Origin: Neocallimastix lanati (nom. inval.)
Taxonomy: Eukaryota > Neocallimastigomycota > Neocallimastigomycetes > Neocallimastigales > Neocallimastigaceae
NCBI GenBank assembly: GCA_016946835.1
Contig: JACVTC010000086.1
Span: 601,501 to 665,500 of the forward strand
Reading direction: 5' to 3'
DNA length: 64,000 nt
In this document: one piece after another, positions 24,111 to 37,000 of the stretch
Layout: the number at the start of each line of letters is the position of its first letter
How positions within the stretch are numbered: position 1 is the stretch's first letter
The notes under the pieces: generated by a model
Database searches by the model: none
What the model was told of the DNA's origin: nothing
Seen by the model: the letters and a program-made list of their open reading frames with translations, nothing else
Translations under genes and position numbers: made by a program

Positions 24111-25259
24111 ATTATTATAATTATGATTTCCAGTTAACGAAAAATAGTTTTCAATTAATAGTAATAAATAATAAATTAAAGTAATAATTGAATTAATAAT
24201 AAAATAATTTTTATTTAATTTTATTTTGTTAAAAAAAATTTTTTAAAATAAAATATTACATTTCAATTAAAATATTATTAATAAAAGTAAAATTTTATAA
24301 AATATTGAAATAAAATATTTAAGATGTAGAACTAACTGATTCTATTAGGTATTAAAAGATTAATTATTAGATATTAAAATTATTATTGCATATAAATAAT
24401 TAAATATTTGAAAAATTATCTTATATTTTGATATACATATTACAAAGTAAATAATAATTTATTATTTAATAAAACTTATTTAATACCTAATTTTCAAATT
24501 TAAAATATATATATAAAAAACAGAAAAACTAAACCATTAAATAAATATATTAATAATAAATATTAATAAAAATTTGAAAAATTAAATTATTAAATGAATT
24601 TTTTATTATATATAATAAATTTACTTTTATTATATATATATATGTATGTTATAAATTAAAAGATAATCTATTAATTATTAAAAATAAATTATTTGCCACT
24701 TAACTTTTAAAACTACAATTTATAATGTATTTTGGAAAAAAAAAATTATTTAAATAATTATTTAATTATTTAAATAATTCACTTTTTTTATATTTATATA
24801 CGTATAATATGAATAAAAAAATAATAAACTCATAAATAACTCACGGTTCGAATATCTCTTCTTGGGAGAAGTTTTATTTATGTAATTTATTTTATATAGA
24901 TTTTATATATTTATTATTTAAAAGTAATTATAATTCATTTAATACATATATTCAATTGTTAATTTGAAAATATAAAGAAAAAATAAGTAAATTGACATAA
25001 AACGTTGTAAAGAATAATTATAAAGAATTATATATATAAAATTAAACTTTCGATTTTCCAAAAAATAAATTAATAATCAAAGTATATATATATATATATA
25101 GTTTTTTTTTTTTAAAAAAAAAAAATGTAAATTTATTTTAATATAATATAATATTGCATACAAAATAATTTTATATATATGGATAATACAAATTGGGAAA
25201 ATAATTTATTAATAATTAAAGTTTATTTATTTATTTTTTTTTTTAAAAAATATTTGTGT

Positions 25260-25298
<39 letters not shown>

Positions 25299-27034
25299 AT
25301 AATTTAAATAAAAATAAAATTTAAATTTTAATGAAAAATAAATTTTTTTATTTTTTTAATTAAACATTAATAAATAAAGTTTTTTATAATACATAAAAAA
25401 AAAAAAATATAATTAATTTTTAATAATTAAAATTTTTAAAATAGTAATCAAATCACTAAGAATTTATATTTTAATAAAAAAGCAATAAATATAAATAAAT
25501 AAAATAAATAAAATATTATTTGTTTTTCTATGATTTATATTTTAGAATTTTCTTCAAATTTTATATCTATTTTCTAATTATTAATATTTATTACTAATAA
25601 CATTGATGAAGTTCATTGAAAATGAGTGTTTATCTAAATATTAATCATTAAATATTTAAAATATAATTATATAAACTGTAATGATAAATAAATTAAATGA
25701 TATATTATTTATTATTTTGTCATTTTTATTTCAAGAGTTTTTAACTTTTATATTTCATGTTGATTTTTATTATTACTATTATAATTATTAATTTATAATG
25801 AAATTTTATGAAAGTCATTTAGGATGTAAAATTTTTTTAATTATTAATTACTCTACATTTATAATTTATTTTAATAAACTGTAATATCAATTTTACCAAT
25901 AAAAAAAAAAATTAATTTTTTTATATTATTTAAAAAATTTAATTTTATTTAATTTTGTACTTTAAAAAATTTAAATTAAATAACTAAAATAAATATTAAT
26001 ATTATAAAACTTTTTTAAAAATTTTTATTAATGATATTAAATATTTATATGAAAATATTTTTTTTTTTTCAAGATATTTTTTATATTTTAAATTTCATTT
26101 TTTATTAATTTTGAATTTATAATTGTTATTAATAATTATTGAAATAAAATTATTTATATAATGTATTTTCATTAATGATCATATCTTCAGCTGATATTAT
26201 TGCTAAAGCATTATCTCAAAAAAGCAAATGAAGAATTTAATTTTTTATAATGTATTTCTTAACTTACTTTATCATCAGAATCGATTATCTACTATAATTT
26301 TTTGTATATGTATATATCTTTTCAAATGATGAAACAAAAAAAAAAAAAAATAAAATAGTTGTTTAAACTTCGGCATAATAAATTTTATTTAATTTTTGTG
26401 TAACAAACAATAAAAATAGGAAAAAATTTTTTTTCTCTATATACTTAAAATAAAAAAATTTTTACTATTCTATACTATATAAAATGGATAATCTTCAAAT
26501 TCAAAGTATATTTTATAATAAAAAAAAATTTTCTATTTTATTTAAAAGCCATTTTTAATAAATTTTAATAAAAATAAGATTATTATTGCTGATAATATAA
26601 ATATTCAATAAGATTAATTAATTTTTATAAAAAATCAATACATATAACTTTTTTTTTTTTTTAAAAAAAATTATAAAAAAAAAAAATTATTATTTTAACT
26701 ATTCCTAGATCATTCTATTTTTTTATTTATTTATTTTAACTATTTATAGATCATTCTATTTTTTTATTTATTTTAAATAGTAAATTTAAAAATTATTTTG
26801 AAACTTTTGTAAATAAAATATAATAAATAACCTAAATAATTAATACTTAATGATCAAATAATAAAACTTTATTAAAAATTCAATAGTAAGCTTTCGCTTT
26901 GTGAAATATTAACATAAACATTTAATATCATAAAAGCTAGAAATAATTTAATTTAAATGATGAAATTTTTATAAAATTTTTATTAAATTTTCTTAATAGT
27001 TTTATATTATTATATACATTTATTTTTTAATAAA

Positions 27035-27083
<49 letters not shown>

Positions 27084-27253
27084 CATTTTTTAACAAAATA
27101 AAAAAAATTTTATCTATAATAAATTATATAGTTTAAAAATAAATAAATAAGCGATAAGTAAATAAATAAAAATTAAATAAATAAATAATAGATATAATTA
27201 AAAAATAAATATTAATATATAAGTATTAATATAATAGATATTTTTAAATAAAA
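24111..27253. other. AT-rich intergenic region upstream of the protease gene
   Basis: No gene is supported. It holds an A-run at 25265-25297, a T-run at 27042-27078, TATATA tracts near 25083 and a 48-bp tandem duplication at 26691-26778. A slightly richer patch at 26170-26240 reads for 18 codons and is not claimed as a gene. Promoter elements for the downstream gene cannot be singled out in such sequence. Confidence 0.5.
26691..26778. repeat. Two-unit tandem duplication
   Basis: A unit of about 45-48 bp containing TTTTAACTATT, TAGATCATTCTATTTTTTTA is present twice side by side. Confidence 0.7.
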
Positions 27254-29125
27254 ATGAATAATTGTACATCAATATTTAAAATATTTATAATATTCAGCTA
27301 TTTATTTCATGGTTTATTAGCTAAAAATAATTATTATCTTATTTCTATAAGAAGAAGCTCTAACGATAAAGAATATGATAAAGAAAGTATAACTACTCAA
27401 ATTGCTATTAATAGGGTAGTTAATGATATAATGAATGATATTTATGAAATTATTGAAAAACATAAAGAAACATATGCTTTAAAAGATGGTAGTATTGACG
27501 AAAAATTAAATGAATTAAAAGTTTCTACTAAATTAAGAAAACGTGGAAATAATGAAAAAAACAATAATAAAAAAATGAAATTTCATTTTATCAGTAATAA
27601 TAGGCCATTTGAACTAAATAATAAAAAAAACAATAATAATAATAATAATATTAAAGAAAACAATAATAATAATAATAATAATATAGAAAACAATAATAAT
27701 AGCAATAATAATAAAAACAATAATAATAGTAATAAAAATAATAAAAGTAAAAATATTTTTAAAAGTGTTAATAAAAAAATTCAAAATATTGTGGAATATA
27801 CTCCAATGAAATCTGAATTAGTAAAATCTATTTGTCCGGTATTAAATTATTATGTTATTCGAGCCTATCTTTCAGATGAAGTTGTAAAAATTATAAAAAG
27901 ACTTCCAAATATCATTAGTTGTAAAATATCCAAAAGAACGGTTGCTCTTCGTAGTATAGAAAATAATAATAATGTTTTATCAAATAAATATTATAACAGT
28001 GAAGATATTTTAAAAGAAACTAAATGGAAAGGTTTGGAAATACAAGAAAATCAATTTAATGATGAGACTTTAGCTTACAGTCATTTATCTTTGATTTCTC
28101 AAGGTCAATATAAATATACAGAAAATTCTAATTATACCTATGATAATAATTATTACTTTCCATCTACTGCCGGTAAAGGAATAGATCTATATGTCATAGA
28201 TAGTGGTCTCAAAATAAATTTTCATGAAGCTGATTTTGATACATATAAAAATACTCCAGACGAAAGAATAATTACATGTGATGGCCGAATAGAAAATGGT
28301 GAATTCAATCCAGTTTTTAAAATGGAAGATTGTTTAATTGAAAGCTTAGATGATGATGAACATGGAACCTTAGTTTCCATTGCTGCTATAGGAAAAATAA
28401 ATGGTGTAGCTAAAAAAGCCAATCTTCATATGTTAGCTACTGATTATGGTGATTTTGACGACCTTACAGCTTTGGATTATATTAAACAACATGCCACACC
28501 TCATAAAACTGTTGTTAATATTTCACGTGGTTGTGATTATGGAATAGAATGCTATTCCCAAGATATTCAAAATAAAATTACTGAATTAATAAATTATGGT
28601 ATTATTATCATAGTATCTGCAGGTAATACTTATAAAAGTAATTGCATCGGTCAAATATATACCAGTTGCGAAGGTGTAATCCCAATTGGGGCTATCAGTA
28701 ATAATTACATTTATGATTTAGGTATGGAAGATGTATATGAGCCAGCAATTTCCACTAGCTATGGTGAATGTGTAACATTATTTGCGCCAGGTACCATTCG
28801 AGTTTCTAGAGAAGGAACTAATGAAATTATTGAAACAGTATCTGGAACTTCTTTTTCTTCAGCAATTACTGCTGGTGTTGTTGCAACAATTATGTCTGAA
28901 AATTCAAACATAAATTATACATTCTATTCAATGAGAGAAAAACTAATTGATCTCTCTCTTAAAGATGTCATTAGAGATTTAGATAAGAATACACCAAATC
29001 GTTTTCTCAATAATGGTAAACAAATAGTTTATCAATCTTCAAAATCAGATGAATTATCCGATGAATTATCTGATAAATTATCTGATGAATTATCTGATGT
29101 ATTATCCGATGAATTTTTAGATTAA
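27254..29125 (+). CDS. Secreted subtilisin-like serine protease (S8), intact
   Basis: This 623-aa protein is probably a secreted peptidase made as a proenzyme. Residues 1-23 form a signal peptide ending LLA. Residues 24 to about 230 look like an I9-type propeptide split by a nearly pure Asn linker (about 121-167). The catalytic domain has the complete triad: Asp316 (VIDSG), His370 (DEHGTL) and Ser533 (SGTSFSSA), with oxyanion Asn458 (SAGN). The C-terminus (598-623) is six 4-residue repeats of the SDEL type, from a 12-bp DNA repeat. It is longer than the proteinase-K family because of linker and tail. No intron is visible. The start is the first ATG before the signal peptide. A gut fungus would plausibly use it in protein digestion; that role is inferred. 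Confidence 0.93.
   Translation: MNNCTSIFKIFIIFSYLFHGLLAKNNYYLISIRRSSNDKEYDKESITTQIAINRVVNDIMNDIYEIIEKHKETYALKDGSIDEKLNELKVSTKLRKRGNNEKNNNKKMKFHFISNNRPFELNNKKNNNNNNNIKENNNNNNNNIENNNNSNNNKNNNNSNKNNKSKNIFKSVNKKIQNIVEYTPMKSELVKSICPVLNYYVIRAYLSDEVVKIIKRLPNIISCKISKRTVALRSIENNNNVLSNKYYNSEDILKETKWKGLEIQENQFNDETLAYSHLSLISQGQYKYTENSNYTYDNNYYFPSTAGKGIDLYVIDSGLKINFHEADFDTYKNTPDERIITCDGRIENGEFNPVFKMEDCLIESLDDDEHGTLVSIAAIGKINGVAKKANLHMLATDYGDFDDLTALDYIKQHATPHKTVVNISRGCDYGIECYSQDIQNKITELINYGIIIIVSAGNTYKSNCIGQIYTSCEGVIPIGAISNNYIYDLGMEDVYEPAISTSYGECVTLFAPGTIRVSREGTNEIIETVSGTSFSSAITAGVVATIMSENSNINYTFYSMREKLIDLSLKDVIRDLDKNTPNRFLNNGKQIVYQSSKSDELSDELSDKLSDELSDVLSDEFLD
27614..27755 (+). repeat. AAT-rich tract coding the Asn linker
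   Basis: Near-uninterrupted AAT codons with scattered AAA, GAA and AGT codons. It lies inside the propeptide region of the protease and is a likely site of length variation. Confidence 0.85.
29045..29122 (+). repeat. 12-bp tandem repeat in protease C-terminus
   Basis: Six in-frame copies of a TCTGATGAATTA-like unit encode SDEL/SDKL/SDVL/SDEF. It makes an acidic low-complexity tail. Confidence 0.9.
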
Positions 29126-30778
29126 ATAAAATTTAAATTAAATCAAATATTTTAATTATATTTAATTATAATTATTTCTATTATTCACTTATAAAATAAT
29201 TTAACTTAAATATAAATAAAAAATCAAAAAAAAAAAAAAAATAATATATATTAATATTATATAAATAAAAAAAATGTAAAAGAGAAAAAAAAATAATATA
29301 AAATTTAAAAAAATAGAAAATGAAATGAAATAAAAATAAATAATAAATATATAGAAATATATAAAAATATATAGAAATACAAAAAAATATATTTAATTAT
29401 TTTTAAAAATTGTATATATTTTAATGCATTTTGGGAACATTAAATTTATATAATATATATATTAAAGCTCAAATAAATAAATATTATTTACTAATGATAA
29501 ATAACAAGAAATTTATATTATTATTTGTATTAAAAAGTATTTTAATAAATTGTGGAAAAGAACAGAAATTAAACAAATAAATAAATAAATTAACAAACAA
29601 ACAAACAAATATATAAATAAATAAACAAATAATTAAATAAATTAACAAACAAACATACAAACAAATAAATCTATAAATAAATAAATAAATAAATATACTA
29701 ATTATTTCATAAATAATAAAAAATAATTCAATTTTTTATATAAATTTAATAGATTTATAACAAAATAAAAAAATCTAAATAATAAAAAACATTTAATGAA
29801 TTACAAACATAATATTTAATTATTATTAAACTTTTATTTTAATAGTCTAAAGAGAGATATGTTAAAGTAATATTCTATAAAATTATAATTAAATAAAATT
29901 TGAAAATATGTAAAATTATATTCAAAAAATCAGTATTATATTATAAAATAATACATGGATAAAAGGCGTATTCTTTATATAAATTAAAATCTTTTTTTTT
30001 TTTTAAATATAAATAAATATTACGTAATATTTTACATTTGTATATAAATAAAGTTAAAGTTTGCAATAATTTTTTGTTGTAAAAAAAAAAAAAAAATAAT
30101 TATATACTAAATTTCTGGAAATTTATTAAAAGTAAAGATATAATATTTTAAATATTAAATATATTAAATATATATATTTAATATATAAAATTTTTTTCTT
30201 TTTTAAATAAAATATAAAATAATTTTATATATATTATAATTAATTAAATAATAAAGATTGTAAATAAAATGAAAATAAAATACAAAATTAATATATATAT
30301 AAATGTTTTTATTTATTAATTATTGATATTATTTATTTATTTATTTATTTTAATTAAAAAAATTAAAATATAATAATAATAAAATCTCTGCATTAAAAAA
30401 AGTTGTTTATATAAGTTAATATATATATATATTATTTATAGATTAATCATTGTTTAAATATTAAACATTAATTATTTTTCTTGATTTATATTAGATTTTC
30501 CACAATAATTAAGATGAAATAAATTTTGTAAAATTAAGATATTTTTAAATTAAAAAAAAATATTATTTAATTCATATTTTATTTTTATTATTTTTGTTAT
30601 TATTCAAGCTACTATTATAATTTTTTTTCTTTTATTACTATATATTATATATCATATTTAATAAATAAATATTTATAATATAAATAGTTTTTCTCATATA
30701 TAAGAAATAAATAGTTTATAAATAAATAATTATATGAATAAATTTATAGAACAAATAGAACAAATGTATAGAATATTC

Positions 30779-30812
<34 letters not shown>

Positions 30813-31798
30813 TATAAATATAATAATAAAGAATATTATAATATTATATTTAAATATATGCATTTATTTGAACAAGATGAAATTTTTTTTTTTAAAGCCG
30901 CATTAATTTCCAACTTTAACTTTATGAATATTTTTTTATAAAGAAAAAAAAATTTTAATAAAATAAATAAATATTATTTGTCCAATTAGAACATAATAAT
31001 ATTTTAAATTATGATCTTCTATTATGATCTTCTACTTCAAAGGCATTGTTTAAATATTAAATATTCATAATTTTTAATTGATTTATTTTAGTTATTCCAC
31101 AATAATTAAGATAAAGAAAATTTTTAGCGTTGATGCTCCTTAAAGGGATTAAAATGTATTACAGTTAAATACTAAAATAATGTAATAATTAAATATTATA
31201 TTAGTAGGTTTAAAATTTTTAGGGTTTGAAACTATTAAATAATGAAGATTATTACTAAATTTGTAAGTAAATTTAAATATTTATATATTTATTTGTGTTT
31301 ATTTTAATTTTTATTTTGAAAAAAAAAAAAAAGATATATATTATTATATATCATATTTAATTAATAAATAAATATTTATAATCTAAATCGTTTTTCTTAT
31401 ATATAAGAAATAAATAGTTTATATATAATTGAATTATTTATAAATTATATATAAAATTTATTATAACTATTTAAGGTTTGAAACATTTTACAATATATAA
31501 TATAATTACTAAACACTTTTTTTAGTTTCTATTTTTTCTTTAATTTTTCAAAAAAAAAAAAAAAAAAAAAAATCGGTAGATTAGAATTTTCTATTAAAAT
31601 AATGAAATAATACCAATATAAAAAATTATATTTCTATTTTTTAATGATAATTGTTAAAGTATGAAAAAAAAAGTATAAAAACAATTAATTTTTCTTCAAA
31701 TATTTTTAGAAAATCAAAAAATATAATCAAAGTAATTAAATATTACATATAAATTAATTATTTAAAAAAAAAAAAAAAGAAAAAGAAAAAGAAAAACA
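29126..31798. other. AT-rich intergenic region with a degenerate duplication
   Basis: No gene is seen. AATAAA overlaps the protease stop codon (29125-29130). AAAT/AAAC simple repeats occupy 29570-29700. Segments at 30441-30530 and 30640-30722 recur in the same order at about 31045-31120 and 31335-31427, suggesting an old tandem duplication with a unit of about 0.6-0.7 kb. Confidence 0.5.
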
Positions 31799-32550
31799 AT
31801 GAAAAGTTTTATAATCTTAAATTTAATTGTATTAGTACAATTATTCTTAACCGTTCATTTTAAAGCCGTCGCCGATGAAAGTAATGAAATAAATATAATT
31901 CCAGAAACTTTCGTTACTTTAGATAAATATAAGAATGTAACCGTTTGGAGAAATGATGGTAATGCTAACAAGAATCTTCAACCTCTCGTTCTTGATTCTG
32001 AAAAACTTATTAAAATATTTCTTCCAATAAGATTGATAACCCATCTGCTGTCTATTACAAGAATCAACTCAACAAATTCGAATTGTCTATTTATAATGCT
32101 TTGGAAAAGATCTGTAATCAAAAGCAAGTTAAGTATTTAGCTGTTACCATTACCAAGTTAGAAAAGTTTAAAGTCGAAAAATCTAAATATGATAAACTTG
32201 TTGGTAGAGCTGTTGGTGCTTTCATGAGAGATAATCAAGAATACTGGTGGATTCATTCTTATGAAAAGAGTGGTTCAGTTGCCAATGGATATGTCAGTAA
32301 AGTAACCGTTAAAATTGTTTCTGAATATACAATTGCCGAAATTAACAAGTATAATTCTAAAATTTTATCTACTGCTAAATCTATCGCTGAACAAGCTAAC
32401 AAAGAAAAAACTTTATACAAAAAGTTATTATATATTCACGATTATTTAGTCAAAAGTATTACTTACACTGAAGGTGAAGGTTCTGTTTACCATAATCTTT
32501 ATGGTGCTCTTATCAACAAGAAATGTGTTACCCAGTTAAGTGGTTGTTGA
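31799..32550 (+). pseudogene. Broken secreted transglutaminase-like host gene
   Basis: The first frame starts with a signal peptide (MKSFIILNLIVLVQLFLTV, cleavage near AVA) and runs to about residue 70 (VTVWRNDG). It then shifts near 32005-32030 into a second frame that continues to 32550, consistent with one lost base or a sequencing error in an A/T run. The second frame ends IHDYLVKSITY, YHNLYGALINKKCV, which is the run-up to the catalytic Cys of bacterial-type transglutaminase-like domains. It stops a few residues later (TQLSGC), so the His and Asp part is missing. The next element begins 121 bp downstream. The family resemblance is moderate; other secreted proteins with a similar fold are possible. 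Confidence 0.55.
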
Positions 32551-32671
32551 AAATTAGTTAATAAATAAAATAAATAAATAAAAGAAATTAAAAAAGAAAA
32601 TAATTAATTAAATAATAGAGGTTTAAGATATAGTGTTATTAGTGTAGTAAAGTTAGTTTAGAATAGCCACA

Positions 32672-33407
32672 TGTTAAAATTAAGATATAAAATAGTTTTA
32701 TGATTAATAACGTTACTAGGTTAATATGTTGAATTATATATTAATAATCCAACAATAATTAATTAATAATAATATAAAAATAATATAAGATAAATAGTTA
32801 AGTTATTTAAACACTTAATATCTAAGAATATTTTAAATAATAATTTCTTTGAAGGATTTATGAAAATATTTATTTATTGAATTATTAGTATATAATTATT
32901 GTAAGTACAATAACCTTACAAAGAACATAAAAGATAGATTTTTACATCTTTCTTTTATACTTTGTAAGTTACATAATAATAATATTTAATTATAAGATAT
33001 TAATAATATAGTAATATGAATATTAATAAAATATTAAGATAATAACAATATCGATATGTTTAAAATATTTAATATAACTAAATAAATTTAATTTATAATT
33101 ATATAATTAATTTGAATAATTAAAAATAGTAGTTAATATATATGATGTAAACATATATATAAACATAATATAAATAAATACATGTGACGTCATATGTAGA
33201 TAATTGAAATTATTAATATAAATCTTATTTACTAATATTCTCAGAATTATTAGGCCTAAGATAATTCCTTAAATATTAAATAAGAATTTATATTAATTAT
33301 TAATTATTTAAATATATATATTATTTATAATTAAATAAATAATATTTGTTAACTATTGAAATGTAAATAACTGAAATTGAGATTTCAATTCAGTTATAAT
33401 TTCAACA
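32672..33407 (-). repeat. 3' LTR of family 2 chromovirus
   Basis: TGTTAAAATT to TTTCAACA, 736 bp, identical by eye to 38964-39699. TATA and stem-loop lie at 32930-32959 and a TGACGTCA palindrome at 33185-33192. Confidence 0.95.
33185..33192. promoter_or_regulatory. CRE-like palindrome TGACGTCA in LTR
   Basis: A perfect 8-bp ATF/CREB-type site in otherwise A/T sequence. It is present in both LTRs of this element (also 39477-39484) and in the diverged solo LTR (49748-49755), so it is conserved within the family. Binding is not shown. Confidence 0.5.
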
Positions 33408-33948
33408 ATGCCCTCCTATAAAAATCGGATTCAAGACGATTTTTGTGTAACGATAAGGAGGATTAAATTTTTGTTAAAAAATTTTTTGGAATTTCTTAAA
33501 TTAAAAATTTTTAATTTATGAAAGAGGAAGGTCACTTGAGTCCTTTTAAATTTTTAAAGGAAACCCTTTATAAGTGGCCATTTCATTGAAATTTTGAAAT
33601 CTCTAAAATTTAATAAAATTAAAATTTTATTATGAAAATTGATGTTTAAGAATATGATGGTACCATTTTTAAATGTTTTTGATTAAAAATTTTTGAAATT
33701 GAAATTTTGAAATTTTAATTTCAATTAACTTTTTAATTTTATGCATTAACTTTAAAAATTGAAAATTATAATAATTAATGAATTTATGAATAAAATTAGA
33801 TTATAAATTGATAGATGTAAGTGTAACATAGCTATGTTTTTGAATTTTGAAAATTTTGAAAATTTCGAAATTTTGAAATTGAAATTTGACTGAAAAATTG
33901 ATAATAATAAAATAAAATTTAAAAACAAATTAATAAAAATAAAATTTC

Positions 33949-33952
<4 letters not shown>

Positions 33953-33999
<47 letters not shown>
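33953..33999. repeat. T47 homopolymer just after pol
   Basis: Poly-A on the coding strand, starting 26 bp beyond the pol stop. A T35 run ends the related remnant at 18794-18828. Confidence 0.9.
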
Positions 34000-34004
<5 letters not shown>

Positions 34005-34025
34005 AATATTATTATTATTATCATT

Positions 34026-37000
34026 TTAGTTATAAGCTATTGAAATAGGTTTTCTTCCATTTTGTAAATATTGTAAATAAATATTTTGATTTCGGGGGTT
34101 ATTTTCAACTTCGTCTGAAGGAACCCAATTGTAAGCAGTTCTATATTTATACCTGATTCTGTATTCATATTGATTCTTTTTATAATTAGTTCTAAATCCT
34201 GAGATTTCAATTATATCATTAACAGATTCATCATGAGTTCTTCTTTTTAAAAACTTTTGAGGCGTTGGAATAAAAGGTTCTAACTCCGAAACATGGAATA
34301 TAGGATGATGTTTTGGAAAAGGTGACCTTTTAATATCTATTTTATAATTATGATTATTCAGAACATCTATTACTTTATATGGTCCATATTTACAAGGAGC
34401 TAACTTTGAACTATCTTCGATATTTAGTGATGGAGGAGCTTGTATCCAAACTAAATCATTTTCTTTAAATATTGGAGGTGGCATTCTCTTTTTATCTGCG
34501 TGTATTTTATATAGTTCTTTTGACCTTAATAAAACATCTTTAATATGATTAAAGTTCATACTTAAGTCCTTAATAATTTTATTATTAGTATCAATATCAG
34601 GTAATAAGAAAAATTCATCCATAGATGGATGAAACCCATAATTAATAAAGAAGGGTGTTTCTTTTGTAGATTCATTAATGGAGTTATTATAAACAAATTC
34701 AGCAAGGTGAATCCATTCAATCCAATCATCATGATAATATGATCTTGAGTAAGCTCTTAAATATTGTTCAATAAAAGAATTACATCTTTCAACTTGACCA
34801 ACTGTTTCATGATGGTCAGTTGTAGCGATTTTTGATTTAATGTTTAAATATTCCATTACTTCTTTCCAAAGAGCGCTTGTAAATTGAGATCCTCTATCTG
34901 TATACAAATCACAAGGCAATCCGTGTAGTTTAAATATATTTGTAATGAAAGCTTTGGCAGTTTGTTTGGCATCAGGTATTTGTTTAAATGGAATTAAATG
35001 TATCATCTTAGAGAAACGATCAACAACTACCATAATAACGGTGTATCCTTTAGAATAAGGAAGACCACATAGGAAATCAATTTCGATAGACTTCCAGGGT
35101 CTATCGGGAGTATCTAAAGGTTGTAAAAGACCATATTTCCTATGTCTATTAACCTTGTTTCTTGCACAACATTCACGAGAATTAACATAACTTGTAACAT
35201 CTTCATGTATTTTTGGCCACCAAAAGTTTCTTGTAATTAGTTCTAAAGTTCTTCTTATACCAAGATGTCCAGAAGTATGTTTTTCATGATATTTTTCTAA
35301 AATTTCTAATCTAAGTGATTCAGGAATATAAATTAAATTGTTATATAATATAATATTATCTTTTATTTTAAATCTTTCCATTTTCCTAAATGGTTTATAA
35401 GCATAATTATTTTTAACATTGTTTTCACTAAAGTATAATTTAATATCTTCAGCAGTAGCATCTTCTTTAATAGCATCAATAATTTTTTCTAGTAAATTAC
35501 TCATAATTCCTATAAAACAGGGAACTTCTTTTACATTTTTAATATCTAATATATTTTCTGGTTTAATATCTTCGTTATTCTTCATATAGTCAGGTCTTCT
35601 TGAAAGACTATCTGGTTTCCCATTTTTTGTTCCTTGTCTATATATAAGTTGGAAATCATATTCCTGAAAGAATAAGTGCCATCTATACTGTCTTTGATTA
35701 CCAACTTTTCCTCCTAAAGTATAGATTAAATTTCTATGGTCAGTATAGACAGTAATTTTATGTTTTGCACCAAGTAAAAGATGTCGCCAAGTTAAGAAAG
35801 AATCTCTAATAGCTAATAACTCTTTTTCTGTAATGGTATAATTTATTTCGGAGCCTTGTAAACTTCTTGAAAAGTAAGCAACAGGATGTAATTTATTATT
35901 TTCATCTTTCTGAGATAAAACAGCACCTATAGCATAGTTACTTGCATCACATTCTACTATGAATGGTTTAGTTACATCTGGGTGATGCAGTACTGGAGAA
36001 GTAGTTAATTTACTTTTTAATAATTTAAATGAATTTCCACAATTTGTATCCCAAATAAATTTTGTATTTTTTCTTGTTAAAAAATGGAGAGGCTTAGCTA
36101 TTTTTGCAAAATTTTTTACAAATCTCCTATAGTAATTACATAAGCCTAAAAATCGTTGTACTTCTTTAATATTTTTCGGAGTTGGCCACTCTTCTATAGA
36201 TTTAATTTTCTTTGGGTCAGTAGATACACCATCACCAGATAAAATGTAACCTAGGAATTCAACTTTTTCTTTATCGAATTCACATTTTTCTAATTTTGCG
36301 TATAAATTATTATTAATTAAAGTTTGTAATACATTTCTTACTTGTTTGTGATGTTCTTCCAAATCCTCAGAATAAATTAAAATATCATCCAAATATAAAA
36401 TAACACTTTTTTCCAAATAAGGTCTGAGTACAGAATTAATAAATGATTGAAAAGTGGCTGGGGCATTTTTCAACCCAAAAGGCATTACGAGATATTCGTA
36501 ATGACCATATTTAGTTCGAAAAGCTGTTTTATATTCATCCCCCTCTTTTATACGAATTAGGTTATAGGCAGATCTTAGATCTAATTTTGTGAAATATTTT
36601 GCACCTTTAACCTTTTCAATAATATCATTAATAAGTGGAAGAGGATATGAATTTCTATTGGTAACAGCGTTTAACTTTTTGTAATCCACACACAATCTTA
36701 AAGAACCATCTTTCTTTTTTTGAAATAAGACAGGATAACCAGCTGGAGATTCAGAAGGTCTAATAAATCCCTTCTTTAAATTTTCTTCTATATATTCTTT
36801 TAAAACTTTATTTTCTTCTTCAGATAATGGGTAGATAGGTCCGTAATGAAGAGAAGCATCCTTTTCTAAAACTATTTTACAGTCAGTTAAACGATGTGGC
36901 GGTAGTTTATCTGCTTCTTTCTTACTAAATACAACAGCCAAATCTCGATATTGAAGCGGAATATTTTCGATTTTTATATCTTCAATATCTTCTTCATAAT

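Noticed and set aside
26177-26233. 18-codon frame MIISSADIIAKALSQKSK
   Set aside because: It is slightly less AT-biased than its surroundings, but too short and without partner exons or a recognisable family.
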